Positions 34,275 to 45,899 of a stretch of DNA of 64,000 bases are shown piece after piece; position 1 is the stretch's first letter; the number at the start of each line of letters is the position of its first letter. Source of the stretch: Pseudovirgaria hyperparasitica. Taxonomy: Eukaryota; Ascomycota; Dothideomycetes; Acrospermales; Acrospermaceae. The translations under genes were made by a program, and so were the position numbers. The notes beneath the pieces are model-generated. The model ran no database searches, was not told the DNA's origin, and saw nothing but the letters and a program-made list of their open reading frames with translations. The stretch spans positions 317,164 through 381,163 of the forward strand of contig NW_022985571.1 of the NCBI RefSeq assembly GCF_010093815.1, written 5' to 3'.

Positions 34275-35023
34275 TCTCTAATTCTTCTTTAATAGTTTCT
34301 AAGGGTCTTAATATTCCCTAGGGTATAATTTTCTTAGTTTTCTAGTTAATTATAGGGTTAACTTCTTCGAGCTATAGTATTCCTAGAATTAAGTTATATT
34401 ATTCTAGCTCTACTATATCTAATTATAGTTATTAGTATTCTACTATTAAGACTAAATCTAAAGGTTCTATTTCTAAGTATACTATTCTATTAGTATATTC
34501 TATATTAAGTCCTTTAAATATAGATAGCTTATATAGTTCTTCTTTACTATTATAGGGTATTTTTAGTTTATCTACTATAGTTAGAGAGATAAAGTTAGAC
34601 TATACTCTACTATTAATTAGTACTTTAATAGAGTATTTTTAATAGAGCTAAATTTTAAGAGATATCTATATTTTATTATCTAAGCTACTAATAGATATAA
34701 GAGATTTTCTTTTTAGCTTAGCCGTTTCTCTTAGTATATCTAGCCTTCCTAGTTTTTTTATAGCTTACTAAGTTTCTATTCTATTTTCTATATAAGTTAG
34801 ATTATAGATTAAACTTATTTCTTAATTTTATCTAAGTCTACTTAAAGGTTATACTATATAATAGTCTTAGATATTAGATAGGTCTAGCACGTAATATCCG
34901 GGTATTAGATATATTAGTTCTCTAGATAAATCTTATTTTCTATCTACTTTAATATAAAGTAGTTTTTATTAGTTTCCTTAGTAATTATTTTATACTATTA
35001 TATATCTTTATCTTTAAAGGCTT
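34275..35023 (-). pseudogene. Gypsy-A protease region and start of RT (RIP-degraded)
   Basis: Minus-strand reading joins the RT part at 5016 across LINE A. An ILGI-QLE block followed by N-P-I-I-N near 34340-34400 is the conserved end of Ty3/Gypsy protease (usually ILGMPWL...NP-I-W). The upstream part toward 35023 is less clear and belongs to the protease N-terminus or gag-pol linker. Bounded by LINE A and LINE B insertions. Confidence 0.72.
35009..35023. repeat. Target-site duplication of LINE B, left copy
   Basis: TATCTTTAAAGGCTT is repeated at 40325-40339 after the LINE B tail. The first bases overlap the ATT tail, so the true length is 13-15 bp. Confidence 0.88.
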
Positions 35024-35268
35024 ATAGCTAGGAAAAAACTTTTTACATCCCTAAGAGGCTAACTTGGTCCATTCGGGGTAATATAGCGAGATACACACCT
35101 CAATCGATAGAGTACACCGAGTACACCAACTACTACTACACGCATATACGTGTAGCGTCGAAACCAAGACGTTACCGCCGTATAAAGATATATATACACC
35201 CTCTTAAAATCCTTACGGAGATAGAGGTACGGACCACGCTACTAGAACGCCGATACGCCGACCCCCTT

Positions 35269-35299
35269 TTATTAGTTAAGGGCAGCCCTTAACTAATAA
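35269..35299. repeat. Six-frame-stop palindrome, copy 10, 2 bp before LINE B ORF1
   Basis: Perfect 31-bp palindrome with centre CAG; the ORF1 ATG is at 35302. Confidence 0.95.
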
Positions 35300-35301
35300 A
35301 T

Positions 35302-36640
35302 ATGGCGGCCTTAGGCACCGATATACCCCGGTATATACCGGATATACCCCTACTAGTACGATAGAAAAGGCCATATAGCGATACTACTAAGGGTAGCTAT
35401 ATACCTATCTAAAATGTAGAACACATCTAAAGGCGCACGCCGCTATAGATAGATAGAATAAAGGGGACCCTAAGAGGGGAAACCCTCCTAAATCATATTA
35501 ACTACTAGGTAGCACGTATAGAGAAGGAAGCCGGAGAGGGCTAGAAGACCCTCCTATATATATTCTAGGACCTTATCTAGAATCTAAAGGGAATTACGGA
35601 GGAGGAGAAGAAGATATAACTAGGAGGACTAGAGGGTAGGCTCGACTAAATGGAGGCTAGTCTATATAGAATCTAGGAGGAACTCACTTAAGGTAAGCGC
35701 CCTAGTATATAGGTATAAATAGTAGTAATACCGGAGGCTATACCACGGGCCCCCCGGACCGGCGACGTGGTATATAGTATACGCGTCGCAATCTAGGATA
35801 AGGACACCCTAGTATAGGTCTAGCGAGCATCCCTAAAGGATATAGTAAGTAAGATTAACGAATAAAAGGGAATATAGTTAAATATCGTCGCTGCTAAACT
35901 CACGCTAGGAGGAGTAGTACTTACTACGATAACGAATATCGCGTAGTAGACCATCTCGCGCGATCCGAACGCGATTAGTAGTATCTTCCTAGGCGCCTCT
36001 ATTAGGGCGGCCACATACCCGATATAGGTATACTCTATGCCCGTAAGCGGATAGGTTATTAGAGAAGAAGATATTACGCGGATGGAATAGTTAAACGAGC
36101 GAAAATACCTAGGGATTAAGATTATAAGAGTATGGTAGAAGAATATATAAGGGATTAAAACCAGATTAAAGTTATACTCTACTATAATAGTAGAGCTTAA
36201 GGACCCCGCCCTCGCGTATCGAATTACGTAAGAGGGATTCCTAGCGGAAGGGGAGCTTCTTATAGCGGAACCATGGGATAGAGCATAGGCGATAACATAG
36301 TACTTTAACTATTAGGGATACGGGTATATAGTATAGCGGTGCTCCTAAAAGACTAGGTATAGGTAGTATCGATAAGAATATAGTACCTAGGAGTGCCCCT
36401 ACGGGACATAAGGAGAGGGCTAGAGGGATAGGGATACGGCGAAGTACTCTAACTACGACGGTAAGTACCCGTCGTAGTCGGCTACGTGCGCGAAACGCAA
36501 ATAGGTTACTAAATATATCTACTTAATCTAGATAAAGGGAGTAAGGTAGCTATAAATAATGCGACCTACCACCGTTCCTCTCTTTACTATAATACTACTA
36601 CTATAGACTATCTCCTCACGAGGAAGCGGTTAGGAATAGT
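35302..36640 (+). pseudogene. LINE B ORF1 (nucleic-acid-binding, three zinc knuckles), RIP-degraded
   Basis: Starts with an ATG followed by GCG GCC in the same setting as LINE A. The N-terminal charged region is followed from 36301 by a cluster of three CCHC-type knuckles in degraded form: YFNYQGYGYIVQRC, then a YRQY-QEYSTQEC block, then a YSNYDGKYPSQSATC block (Tyr standing for Cys or His by C-to-T or G-to-A change). Three knuckles near the ORF1 C-terminus are usual for Tad/Jockey-like LINEs. Expected role: an RNA chaperone coating LINE RNA. The exact end is unclear because of RIP stops. Confidence 0.82.
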
Positions 36641-36659
36641 AAACCGTCCCGAGAAAGCT

Positions 36660-39600
36660 AATAATAGGATAGCCCTAAGGAATTACTAAGGCCGCCGCCG
36701 TACGAGGATAGTCGCGTCTTAGAGGAATAAATATATAGGCCTATACATTCCCTAGCACCTAATAAGAGACCAAGATATACTCCTAATTATATAGATAAAC
36801 ATATAGTATAAACGTAAGAACTAGGCGATACTCCTCGAGGAGACCGGAGCTATAATACTCGCTATATAGGAGCTATATAAACACTACCAGACGAATAAAC
36901 CAATAACACACCTAGGATATTATATAATACACCCCCTAGGACCGGAGAGGAGAGTCCTCTTCCATGTCTATAAGTCTATTCTACTCTTATTATAGTCGTA
37001 TACTAAACGGGATAACCTCCGGATAACACTACACCTCTAGATAAATATCGGACCCCTCCACATATATAATATATATAACTAGAACCGATCGCTTTAGGCG
37101 GATGATATACTTAAGGGTACTACCGAGCTAGGATAACATATCCTCCTAGGAGATTTTAACCTCTATTATAGCTAGTAGGGTAGACTAATCGTTACCCGCG
37201 AAGAGCTTCGAGCTAGAGAACTACGCACCTAATACCACGGCTTCCTATACCTTCTTATACTAATAGAATAGATTACCTAGCGAAAATATAAATAAGATAA
37301 GGGCGGATCTATACTCGACCTCACCCTAGCCACTAGACATATTTATAATAGGACTTAATACTACCGCCTAAGCCTTATATAGATAGACTCCGACCACGAA
37401 TATATGGAGACCTTAATAGACGTATCCACCCCTTAAGACTAATGAGGGCGATAGCTATAGAAGGATACTAACTAGGAAAAGTATCTAAAGGACCTGGAAT
37501 CGACGATCCTAGACCCGTCTATAGTCGACGTATCTAATGGCCCGGCCATCGACTAGGCCGTGAATATACTTCTATAGGCGTATTAGGGAGTAAGAGATAA
37601 ACACGTGCCGTACCGAATATATAGACCCCTAGACCCGAAAAGCATACCTTAAGTACAAGAGTATAGGCGAGAAGTCCGGAGATTATATAGACGCGTATAC
37701 TATAACCGTATATCTAAAGCGTAGGATAAATAGAGAGAGGTAAGAAGATAATGAGATAAAGTCCTCCGTAACGAGCGACGTAAATAGTAGTATATAGTCA
37801 CGGACAGATACACACGTAATACTACTAGACTATGGCATATAGTAAAATGGGCCAAAAGCACCGCCTCCCTAATACCTATACTACTTATACCTCCCCTTAT
37901 ATATTAAGAAAAGACGTACTCTACGAGCCTCGAGAAAATAGAGATTCTATAAGAGGTTATATTCCCTCTCCTAGAACCTATAGACCTATTAGATATTAAC
38001 GGTACGGAATACCCGGAAGCTGTAAGTATCCCTAGGGAAATCACGGACGACGATATACTCGGCACTATTAAGATACTCCCGAATAATAAAGCGCCTAGAC
38101 TAGACGGAATTCTAAATCGATGCCTTAAGAGGACCATATAGGCGACCTTACCGATTATAGGCCATATATTCCGAGCGTGCGCCCGTATAGAATACCACCT
38201 ATAGAGCTTCCGAACTGTATACACGGTTATACTTCTAAAACTAGGGAAGAGCCTAAACACGCCGAAGGGATAGAGGCCGATCGCCCTCCTCTCCTACCTT
38301 AGTAAGGTACTAGAAGCTACGATTACTAAGAAGATAAGTATAGTAGTATAGGTATACGGCCTTCTCCTAGTAAACCAGAAGGCGAAGGTAGGAAGCTCCC
38401 TAATTATAGCTATTTAATACATCCTCGAGGTTATCTAGACTATATAGAAATAAGGACGAGTCGTTATACTACTCTCCCTAGACATAGTAGGGGCGTTTAA
38501 TAAGGTAAACTATATAAGACTTATCCATAACCTCCGGATAAGGCGAATACCTAAGTAGATTATACGATTTATATAGTCCTTTCTCGCGTAAAGGACTACT
38601 TAAATATATATCCCCGGATACCGAAGCGAATATAAGGAGACGGTATACGGCATCCTATAAGGGAGCACCATCTCCCTAATCCTCTTCCTCTTCTTTATAG
38701 TAGACCTCCTTTAGAGAATAGAACACACAGAGGTAGTCGGATACACGGACAATATATACCTCCTCGCGGTCAATAGTAGTACTAGTAGAACATATATACG
38801 ACTCGAACGAGACCACGAGAAATGCGTCTAGTAGATAAAGCGCCACGGAGTAAAATTCGCACCTAAAAAATACTAGCTTATATACTTTATTAACCGCTAT
38901 AGAGGATAGGCTACTAGGGAGGGGGCACGTCGCCCCTAAATCGACGCCTTTATAGAACCACTAGTATAGAGTATACGCGCACTCGGCGTCATGATCGATA
39001 ATAAGCTAAAATAGGGACCATAGGTGGCACACGCCGTCTCTAGAGCCCTCTAGGTAGAAACCGCTATACGCCGGATTACGGTATCTACGTAGGGAATAGC
39101 CCGGGATAAGGCGAGACAGCTATATATCTCTCTAGCATGCCTAGCCTTTATATACGGACACGAGTACTAGTATACGGCCCTTATATAAGCTCGGCGGGTA
39201 AAGCTTAAGTCTATATAAAACCGTATACTCCGCCTTATCTCCGGCGTATATAAAGCTACTAATACGACGCTCCTCTAACGCGAGATAAACGTAATAAGTA
39301 TATAGAACTTCTACTAGATATAGAGACTTATATACTTTACTAAATAATAAGCATAAGAACGTGGAGGAGATAGGGTATATACCTTCGCCGTACTACGCAC
39401 ACGTATCTACGCGCATTACTAGGCCCTCCCTACTATAGAATAAACTCGAGTATAATATAAATGCTATATAGAGGCGGACTCGAGCTAGACCGTGTAGAAG
39501 GTTTAAAATAACCCGGATGCTATCCCGAGCTAATAGAACCCTAAGAAGCTTAGCCGCGTCATGCGGTTATAGATCTAGGATAAATAGAGGGAGATACTTA

Positions 39601-40055
39601 AAGCCTAGTAGGCCTCCTAATAGGATAGGTATCTAGAATGGATCTAAGGGCCTTAGAAGGAACCGAGTAAATAGATATATAAAGGGCTAACAAAGGCCTA
39701 AGTATCTATACTCCTCCAAGCCCGAATAGGCGCTATAGGTCTTCTATATTACCTCTACTAGAGAGGCGTCCTAGATATATCTCCCTAGTGTAAGGACTAC
39801 GGCCGGAGAGGTATAATACGCTACTACCTCGCGACGTGCTCTAGTCTATATACCCTAAGACAAGCCCTCGTCCGTATAACGAGGACCTCCGACATCACGC
39901 GATAGCTTAATAAATACTCTAAGGACGTCGCCCGATAGATGCTCGCATACCTTCCTCTCCCCTAGTTCTAGTAGACCCGCGTATATATACTAGAAGAAGC
40001 CCGATATATACTAGAAGAACCCCGGTATACGTCGGAAGAACCCTGGGAGAACCGC
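36660..40055 (+). pseudogene. LINE B ORF2 (endonuclease-reverse transcriptase), RIP-degraded
   Basis: N-terminal endonuclease: an IIQINIQ-type start near 36780, a LAIQEL block near 36860, and GDFNL at 37149-37163. RT follows, with the catalytic box at 38742-38753 reading YTDN (for YADD). A region near 39650-39810 resembles the C-terminal RNase H/Cys-rich end (LQARIGAIGLLYYLY, then Cys/Tyr spacing). The phase is kept throughout with only TAG/TAA breaks and the same 1,593-bp GDFN-to-YxDD spacing as the other copies. The frame runs into the palindrome at 40057, which reads GAT TAT TAG. Confidence 0.87.
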
Positions 40056-40056
40056 G

Positions 40057-40089
40057 ATTATTAGTTAAGGGCAGCCCTTAACTAATAAT
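40057..40089. repeat. Six-frame-stop palindrome, copy 11, end of LINE B ORF2
   Basis: Perfect 33-bp palindrome, centre CAG. Confidence 0.95.
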
Positions 40090-40327
40090 CTCCGCACCTA
40101 TACGTGCTACCTAAGGGCAAACCATTATAACATAGGCTATAGGCCTATAGGTAGCCCCTAGGGCTATATATATATAAAGAACGAGAGGATAGACAGAGCG
40201 TAGTCATAGATATAAGGGAGTTTTTCCTATTCGTAGGTTTCTTCTTATATAGTAGCTTAGACTAGAGGAGGCATGCGCCTATAGAGTGGTACTCTACCTA
40301 GTTTACTAATATTATTATTATTATTAT
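40090..40327 (+). other. LINE B 3' UTR and ATT-repeat tail
   Basis: Same landmarks as LINE A (TTCTTATATAGTAGCTTAG, ACTAGAGGAGGCATG); ends in about six ATT units. No ORF. Confidence 0.8.
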
Positions 40328-40339
40328 CTTTAAAGGCTT

Positions 40340-40676
40340 TTAGGATTACTTAATTCTAGTATTATTATAGAAACTATTTCTAGATTCGCTTTTTATAGAG
40401 ATATTAAAGATAATTATTATAGAGATAGATAACTTAGAAGATTCTATTATATCCCTTATAGTAGAGTAAGATAAGTTAGTTATCTTCTAGTTAAATCTCT
40501 ATACCTTTTAAAGGTATATCTCTATTATTCTTACTTATATATTTTCTATAATAATAGATAGTATAGTAAGTTCTAGAATCTTAGTCTATTATTAACTTAT
40601 TATATAGTTCTTCTATAGTAAGGGTTTCTTTCTTACTATCTTCCTCTATAGTACTTTCTTCTATAGTTACTTCTTT
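40340..40676 (-). pseudogene. Gypsy-A gag-pol linker fragment between LINE B and LINE C
   Basis: 337 bp of Gypsy-A stranded between two LINE insertions. It is strongly RIP-hit and shows no firm motif. By position it lies between the zinc knuckle of gag and the protease. Confidence 0.6.
40662..40676. repeat. Target-site duplication of LINE C, left copy
   Basis: TATAGTTACTTCTTT, repeated exactly at 43861-43875 after the LINE C tail. Confidence 0.9.
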
Positions 40677-43600
40677 TTCGAGGGTACCACGACGCCGGGA
40701 CAATACATCCTCCTAGGCGACTTTAATCTCTACCATAGGTAGTGGGGAGGCCTAGCCGTCGCGAGAGAAGAACTTAGAGTAAGGGAACTACATATATAGT
40801 ACCATGACTTCCTATACCTCCTTATACCTATGGGGTAGATCACCTAGAGGAAACATAAATAGGATAAGGACGGGTCTACGCTCGACCTTACCCTCGCCAC
40901 TAAGTACATTAGCCATAGAGTATAGTACTACCGCCCGAGCTGGATATAGACGGACTCCGACTACGAATATATAGAAACCGTAATAGACGTCTCTACTCTT
41001 AACGAATAATATAGGAAATAGCTATAGAAGGACACTAATTAGGATAAATACCTAGAGGACCTAGAATCAGCGATTCTAGACCCCTCTATAGTCGACGTAT
41101 CTAACGGCCTAGCCATAGATAAGGCCGTGCAAGTCCTCCTTTAAGTATACTAAGCCATAAGAGATAAACACGTACTATACTAAATATATAGACCTCTAGA
41201 AGCGAGGGGTATACCTTAAATACGAGAGTATAGAAGAGACACCCGTAGACTATATACACGTATATACTATATCCGGATAACTAAGGCGTGGGAAGAGTAG
41301 AAGGAAGTAGTGCGATATCGTGATAGGGCCCTCCGTAATAAATGATAAAAATAATAGTATACGATTACCGATAAACACACACGGTAAGCCGTAGGGCTAT
41401 GGCGTATAGTAAAGTAGGCTAAGGGTATAGACGCGCCGACACCGCCGCCACTAATACCTCCCCTAATATACTAAGAGAGGATATACTCTATAAGCCCGGA
41501 GAAGACGGAGATCTTACATAAAGTTATATTCCCCCTTCCGGAGCTAGTAGACCTATTAGACATTAATAATACTAAATACCTAGACGTAATTAATATTCCC
41601 TAAGAGGTTACTAAGGAGGATATACTTAACGCCGTTAAAGTACTCCCGAATAATAAGGCACCCGGACTAGATAGGATACCGAATAGGTGCCTTAAACGTA
41701 CTATACTAGCTACCCTACCGCTTATTAGTTATATATTTTAAGCATGTATTAAGAACGGATACCACCCCTAAAGCTTCCGGGCCGCCTATACTATTATACT
41801 TCTAAAACTAGGGAAGAACCCTAGCTCCCTAAAAGAATAGAGGCTAATCGCCCTTCTCTTCTATCTCGGGAAGATACTAGAGACTATAATCGCGAAGAAG
41901 ATAAGCGCCGTAGTATAGGAATATAACCTCCTCCTAGTAAACTAGAAGGCGAAGGCTAGAAGCTCCCTAATTACCGCTATCTAATATATCCTTAAAGTCG
42001 TCTAGACCGTATAGAAGTAGGGACGTATAGTAATACTACTCTCCCTTAATATAGCCGGCGCATTTAATAAAGTAAACTATATAAGACTTATCTATAACTT
42101 ACGGAAGAGGCGTATACCCGCATGGATTACGCGGTTTATATAGTCCTTCCTCGCCGAAAGAGTTACCTAGATATATATCTCTAGATATCGAAGTAAGTAC
42201 GAGAAGATGGCTTACGGCATCCTATAAGGAAGTACTATCTCCCCGATCCTCTTTCTCTTCTTTACTATAGACCTTCTCTAGGGAATATAATATATAGAGA
42301 TAGTAGGATATATAGACGATATATACCTTCTAGCTATTAATAATAATACTAGCTAAATATATAGACGACTTAAATAAGACCATAGGAGATACGTCTAATG
42401 GGTAAAGCGCTACGGAGTAAAGTTCGCCCCCGAAAAGTACTAACTCATATACTTTATTAACCGCCGTAGGAAATAGGCTACTAGAGAAGGCGAGCGACGC
42501 CCTAGAATAGACGCCTTTAACGAACCACCGATATAAAGTATACACGTACTCGGCGTCATGATTAATAATAAGCTTAAATAGGGACCATAGATAGTATACG
42601 CCGTTTCTAGGGCCCTCTAGGTAGAAGCCGCTATATACCGGATTACGGCCTCTACGTAGGGAACCGCCCGGGATAAGGCACGCCAGCTATATATATCTAT
42701 AGCACGACCCGCCTTCACGTATAGACACGAGTGCTAGTATACGGCCCTTATATAGACTAGGCGAATAAAGCTCGAATCTATATAGAACCGTATACTCCGT
42801 CTTATATTAGGTGTATATAAAGCTACTAACACGGTACTACTACGACGCGAGATAGACGTTATAAGTATATATAACTTCTACTAGATATAGAGGGTAGTAT
42901 ACTTTACTAAATAATAAGTATAGGAACGTGTAGGAAATATAGAATATACCTTCGCCGCGCTACGCGCGTAAGTTAGCGTATACTACTAAGTACTCTTATA
43001 TATAGGCCGGACTCGACTATAGTATAAGTACCCGATAGAAATAGACTTAAACTAAGTAGTATAAGAGATTAAGAATAACCTAGATACTCTTCTAGACTAA
43101 TAGAGCCTTTAAGAGCTCGGACGAAGTATACGGTCGTAGATCTAAGATAAGTAGAAAGAGATACTCCGGGCCTAGTAGGCCTCCTAGTAGGATAGGTACC
43201 TAGAGTAGATCTAAGAACTATAGAAGGAGCTAAGTAAATAGATATATAAAGGGCTTATAAAGGCCTAGGTATCTATACTCCTCTAAGCCTAAACGGGCGC
43301 TATAGAACTTCTATACTATCTCTATAAGAGAGGCGTCCCTAACGTGTCTCTATAGTATAAGGTGTACGGCCGGAGAGGTATAATACGCTACTATCTTATA
43401 ATATACCCCGATCTTCACACGTAAAGGTAGAAGCTTATCCATACGATAAGAACCTCTAATATTATATAATAGCTTAATGAGTACCCTAAGGACGTCGCCC
43501 GGTAGATAATTATATATCTACTACTCCTCTAATTCTAGTAGACCTAGAAATATATACCGGAAGAAACCCGGCATATATTAGAGGAAACCCGGTATATGCC
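40677..43600 (+). pseudogene. LINE C ORF2, N-terminally truncated, RIP-degraded
   Basis: Starts at codons for FEGTTTPGQYILLGDFNLYH; GDFNL at 40716-40730. RT catalytic box at 42309-42320 reads YIDD, so both aspartates are kept here, unlike LINE A and B. The spacing between the two is 1,593 bp. Later parts match LINE A and B to the C-terminal Cys-rich end near 43300-43380. The endonuclease N-terminus and all of ORF1 are missing, so this copy could not have moved on its own even before RIP. Confidence 0.87.
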
Positions 43601-43607
43601 GGAAGAA

Positions 43608-43622
43608 CCCCTTAACTAATAA
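43608..43622. repeat. Half palindrome, copy 12, right arm only
   Basis: CCCTTAACTAATAA follows AGAACC directly; the left arm and centre present in LINE A and B are missing. A precise loss of one arm suggests slippage or excision at the hairpin. Confidence 0.85.
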
Positions 43623-43862
43623 CCTCTATACCTACACGTGCTATCTAAGGGTAAAATAACGGTAATATAGGCTATAGGCTAATAGGTGTACCCTATGGCT
43701 ATATACTTAAGAAGAAATAAAGGTTTAATAAGATGTAATTATTAACATAAGGAAGTTTTCCCCTCTTGGGTTTCTTCTTATATAGTAGTCTAGACTAGAG
43801 GAGGCATAGGCCTATAGAGTACTACTCTACCTAGTTATACAATATTATTATTATTATTATTA
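43623..43862 (+). other. LINE C 3' UTR and ATT-repeat tail
   Basis: Conserved 3' landmarks as in LINE A and B, ending in about seven ATT units. No ORF. Confidence 0.8.
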
Positions 43863-43875
43863 TAGTTACTTCTTT
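43861..43875. repeat. Target-site duplication of LINE C, right copy
   Basis: TATAGTTACTTCTTT; Gypsy-A resumes. Confidence 0.9.
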
Positions 43876-45132
43876 AGATACTATTTCTTTAGTTAGTTTA
43901 GATCTTCTTATTATATCTAAGTATTTCTATAGTTCCGTTTTTTCGTAGAGTAATAGAGGTTATTTACTAGCTATTAAAATATTTCTTTTCTTTAGATACT
44001 AATCTATACTATTCTTTTCTAACTTATATATAAAGTAGAGGTTATTAGTATAACTAGTCTATAATATAGCTATATAAGGTACTTCTTCTTTTTCTATAAT
44101 AAAGTTTTCTTATCTTAGTACTAGGTTCTTAATCTAATTTTTCTTATTTTTATTTTTTAGATATTCGCGGATATAGTGTCTCTTTTCCTTATAGTAGAGA
44201 TACTTATCTTTCTTCTTTAGTTACTCCTTTGCCTTATTAGATAGGCGTTTTATCTATAAGATACTAAGTTCTATTAGTATAGGTCTATTATAGAATCCCT
44301 TATATAAATAATTTAGAGTCTTATTAATATAGCTCTTTCTAGTATCTTATTTAAGTATAGGTTAAAAGATCTTTTTCTCTCTTTTCTTATAGTATCTCTT
44401 ATATAGTTAGTTATTAATCTAGACTATAAGCTTAATATATTCTTAGAGGTTAGTAGAATAGTCTCTCTCTCTAGAGATTTTATCCTTAATATTATTATAG
44501 AGTTCTATATAGAACTAGAGAATTAGAGGTTTATTATTCTAGCCTAACTAACTTAAGATTTATTAGAATTTAGAGGCGTAGTTAGATATAGATTTTATCT
44601 AGACTATTTACTAGATCTATCTCTTAGCTATTCTTTATTTATCTATATCTCTAAAGGTTATCTTAATATATTTCTCAAATTCTTTAAAACGTTTAAAGAT
44701 CTTAGTAGTATTATTATATTAATTCTATAGATTATTTTCTATAAAGTCCCTTAAGTAGAGTTTAAACTAAGTAAGTATATCTCTCTTTAGTAATCTAGTA
44801 GTATATATAACTTATTCTTCTAGCTTCTAGATTTAGTAGATCTAGAGATATATTCTAATCTATATTAGAAATCCTTAGAGTTTACTTCGCTTACCTTTAA
44901 AAGATTCTAGGATTTTTCTTTTAAAGCTCTCTTTAGCTTTTCTAAGTTTAATATTTTCTCTCTAGAGCTCTATAACTTACTCCTCTAATTCTATAATAAG
45001 ATATCTAACTTATTCTATAGTTAGGGCTTATAGAGTAGTTTACGAAGATAAGGACTATCTATTATTTACTATTTTTTTATTTAAATAGATAGCGTAAATA
45101 CTTACTTTAGAGTCTAAGATAAGTAATTAAAC
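43876..45132 (-). pseudogene. Gypsy-A gag with zinc knuckle and 5' leader (RIP-degraded)
   Basis: Minus-strand reading. A CCHC knuckle at 44161-44205 appears as YLYYKEKRHYIREY, where the three Tyr at the CCHC cysteine positions stand for Cys and His is kept. Upstream (44250-44900) is a helical capsid-like part with many Gln/Trp codons turned to stops. The last bases before 45133 are the leader with the expected primer-binding site, which I could not match to a tRNA. Confidence 0.78.
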
Positions 45133-45661
45133 TATAATAAACCTTCTCTAGTAAGGATATGGCTTATCCCTAAAGTAGCCTATTATATAGAGTATTCTAG
45201 CTTTCCTAAAGATAAAGATACTTAGAAGGCTTAGAAGAGTATAAGTAGATTTATAGTAAGTATTAATAGAGTATAAATAGTAACTAGCTAGTAGGCGAGT
45301 AAAGTAGTAATTATATTAGTATAAGTTTAAATTAATTACTATAGAACTATCTCTAGAGGTTAGATTTAAAGGGTCTATATAGTTCTACTAAGGTTCTTTA
45401 ATTAGAATACTTATTCTAAGCGTCTAGTATATTACTTAGAATATTAGTATTCTATTTCTAATTACTTAGTAGACTACTTAGAATATCTATTCTAAGTATC
45501 TATAATTAGCTCTCTCTATAGATATCTATCTTAGTCTTAGATTATTATCTAAGGCTATCTATAGTATTATAAGTACCCCTTCTACGTGTTATACTATCCC
45601 TTATACTACTTATACTAGAGTCTATGTATCCTTCTATAGTCGTAGCTAGTAATTTATTATA
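45133..45661 (-). repeat. Gypsy-A 5' LTR, 529 bp
   Basis: Nearly identical to 858-1386; it keeps a few CG/TG bases lost in the other LTR (for example CTACGTGTTA). Ends TATAATAAA and TTTATTATA. Confidence 0.93.
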
Positions 45662-45666
45662 CTTAT
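45662..45666. repeat. Target-site duplication of Gypsy-A, right copy (CTTAT)
   Basis: Second copy of the 5 bp at 853-857. Confidence 0.88.
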
Positions 45667-45899
45667 ATTATAGACTTTAGCTTTATCTTATCTCTAGTAT
45701 TATATAACGAAGCCGGGATAGATAAGACTAGTATAGAGATATTACGTAACCTTACTTAAGACTATACTTAAGCTATAATCTACACGGGCTTATCTCTACT
45801 CTCTAAGTTAAATTATAATATATCTTAATTACTATTATAGTAATACTCTAGTTATATCTATTATATTAATTTAACTTTATTAATCTCTTTCTATACGTA

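Larger units (their letters stand above)
35024..40324 (+). mobile_element. LINE B, full-length uninterrupted Tad-like LINE, 5.3 kb
   Basis: The best complete copy of the family: 5' UTR, palindrome (35269-35299), ORF1 (35302 to about 36640), ORF2 (about 36660-40055), palindrome (40057-40089), 3' UTR and ATT tail (40308-40327). Inserted in Gypsy-A on the strand opposite to its genes, with a 13-15 bp TSD. The ORFs carry RIP stops but keep one phase each; ORF2 is in the -1 phase relative to ORF1. Confidence 0.92.
40677..43860 (+). mobile_element. LINE C, 5'-truncated copy, 3.2 kb
   Basis: Begins inside ORF2 just upstream of the endonuclease GDFNL motif and runs to an ATT tail (43842-43862). The 15-bp TSD shows that the truncation happened during insertion, as is common for LINEs, and is not a later deletion. 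Confidence 0.92.
858..45661 (-). mobile_element. Gypsy-A LTR retrotransposon, full length but split by nested insertions
   Basis: Two 529-bp LTRs (858-1386 and 45133-45661) are flanked by CTTAT. Removing LINE A, LINE B and LINE C with one TSD copy each leaves about 7.03 kb, a normal Ty3/Gypsy length. Reading leftward on the minus strand the order is 5' LTR, gag with zinc knuckle (43876-45132), linker (40340-40676), protease (34275-35023), then RT, RNase H and integrase (1400-5016), polypurine tract and 3' LTR. All frames are broken by RIP-type stops. It is older than everything nested inside it. Confidence 0.9.

Noticed and set aside
37904-38260. Minus-strand open frame of 118 codons, the longest in the window
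   Set aside because: Antisense to LINE B ORF2 between endonuclease and RT; no homologous open frame in LINE A, C or D.
42330-42545. Minus-strand open frame of 71 codons
   Set aside because: Antisense to the RT region of LINE C ORF2.
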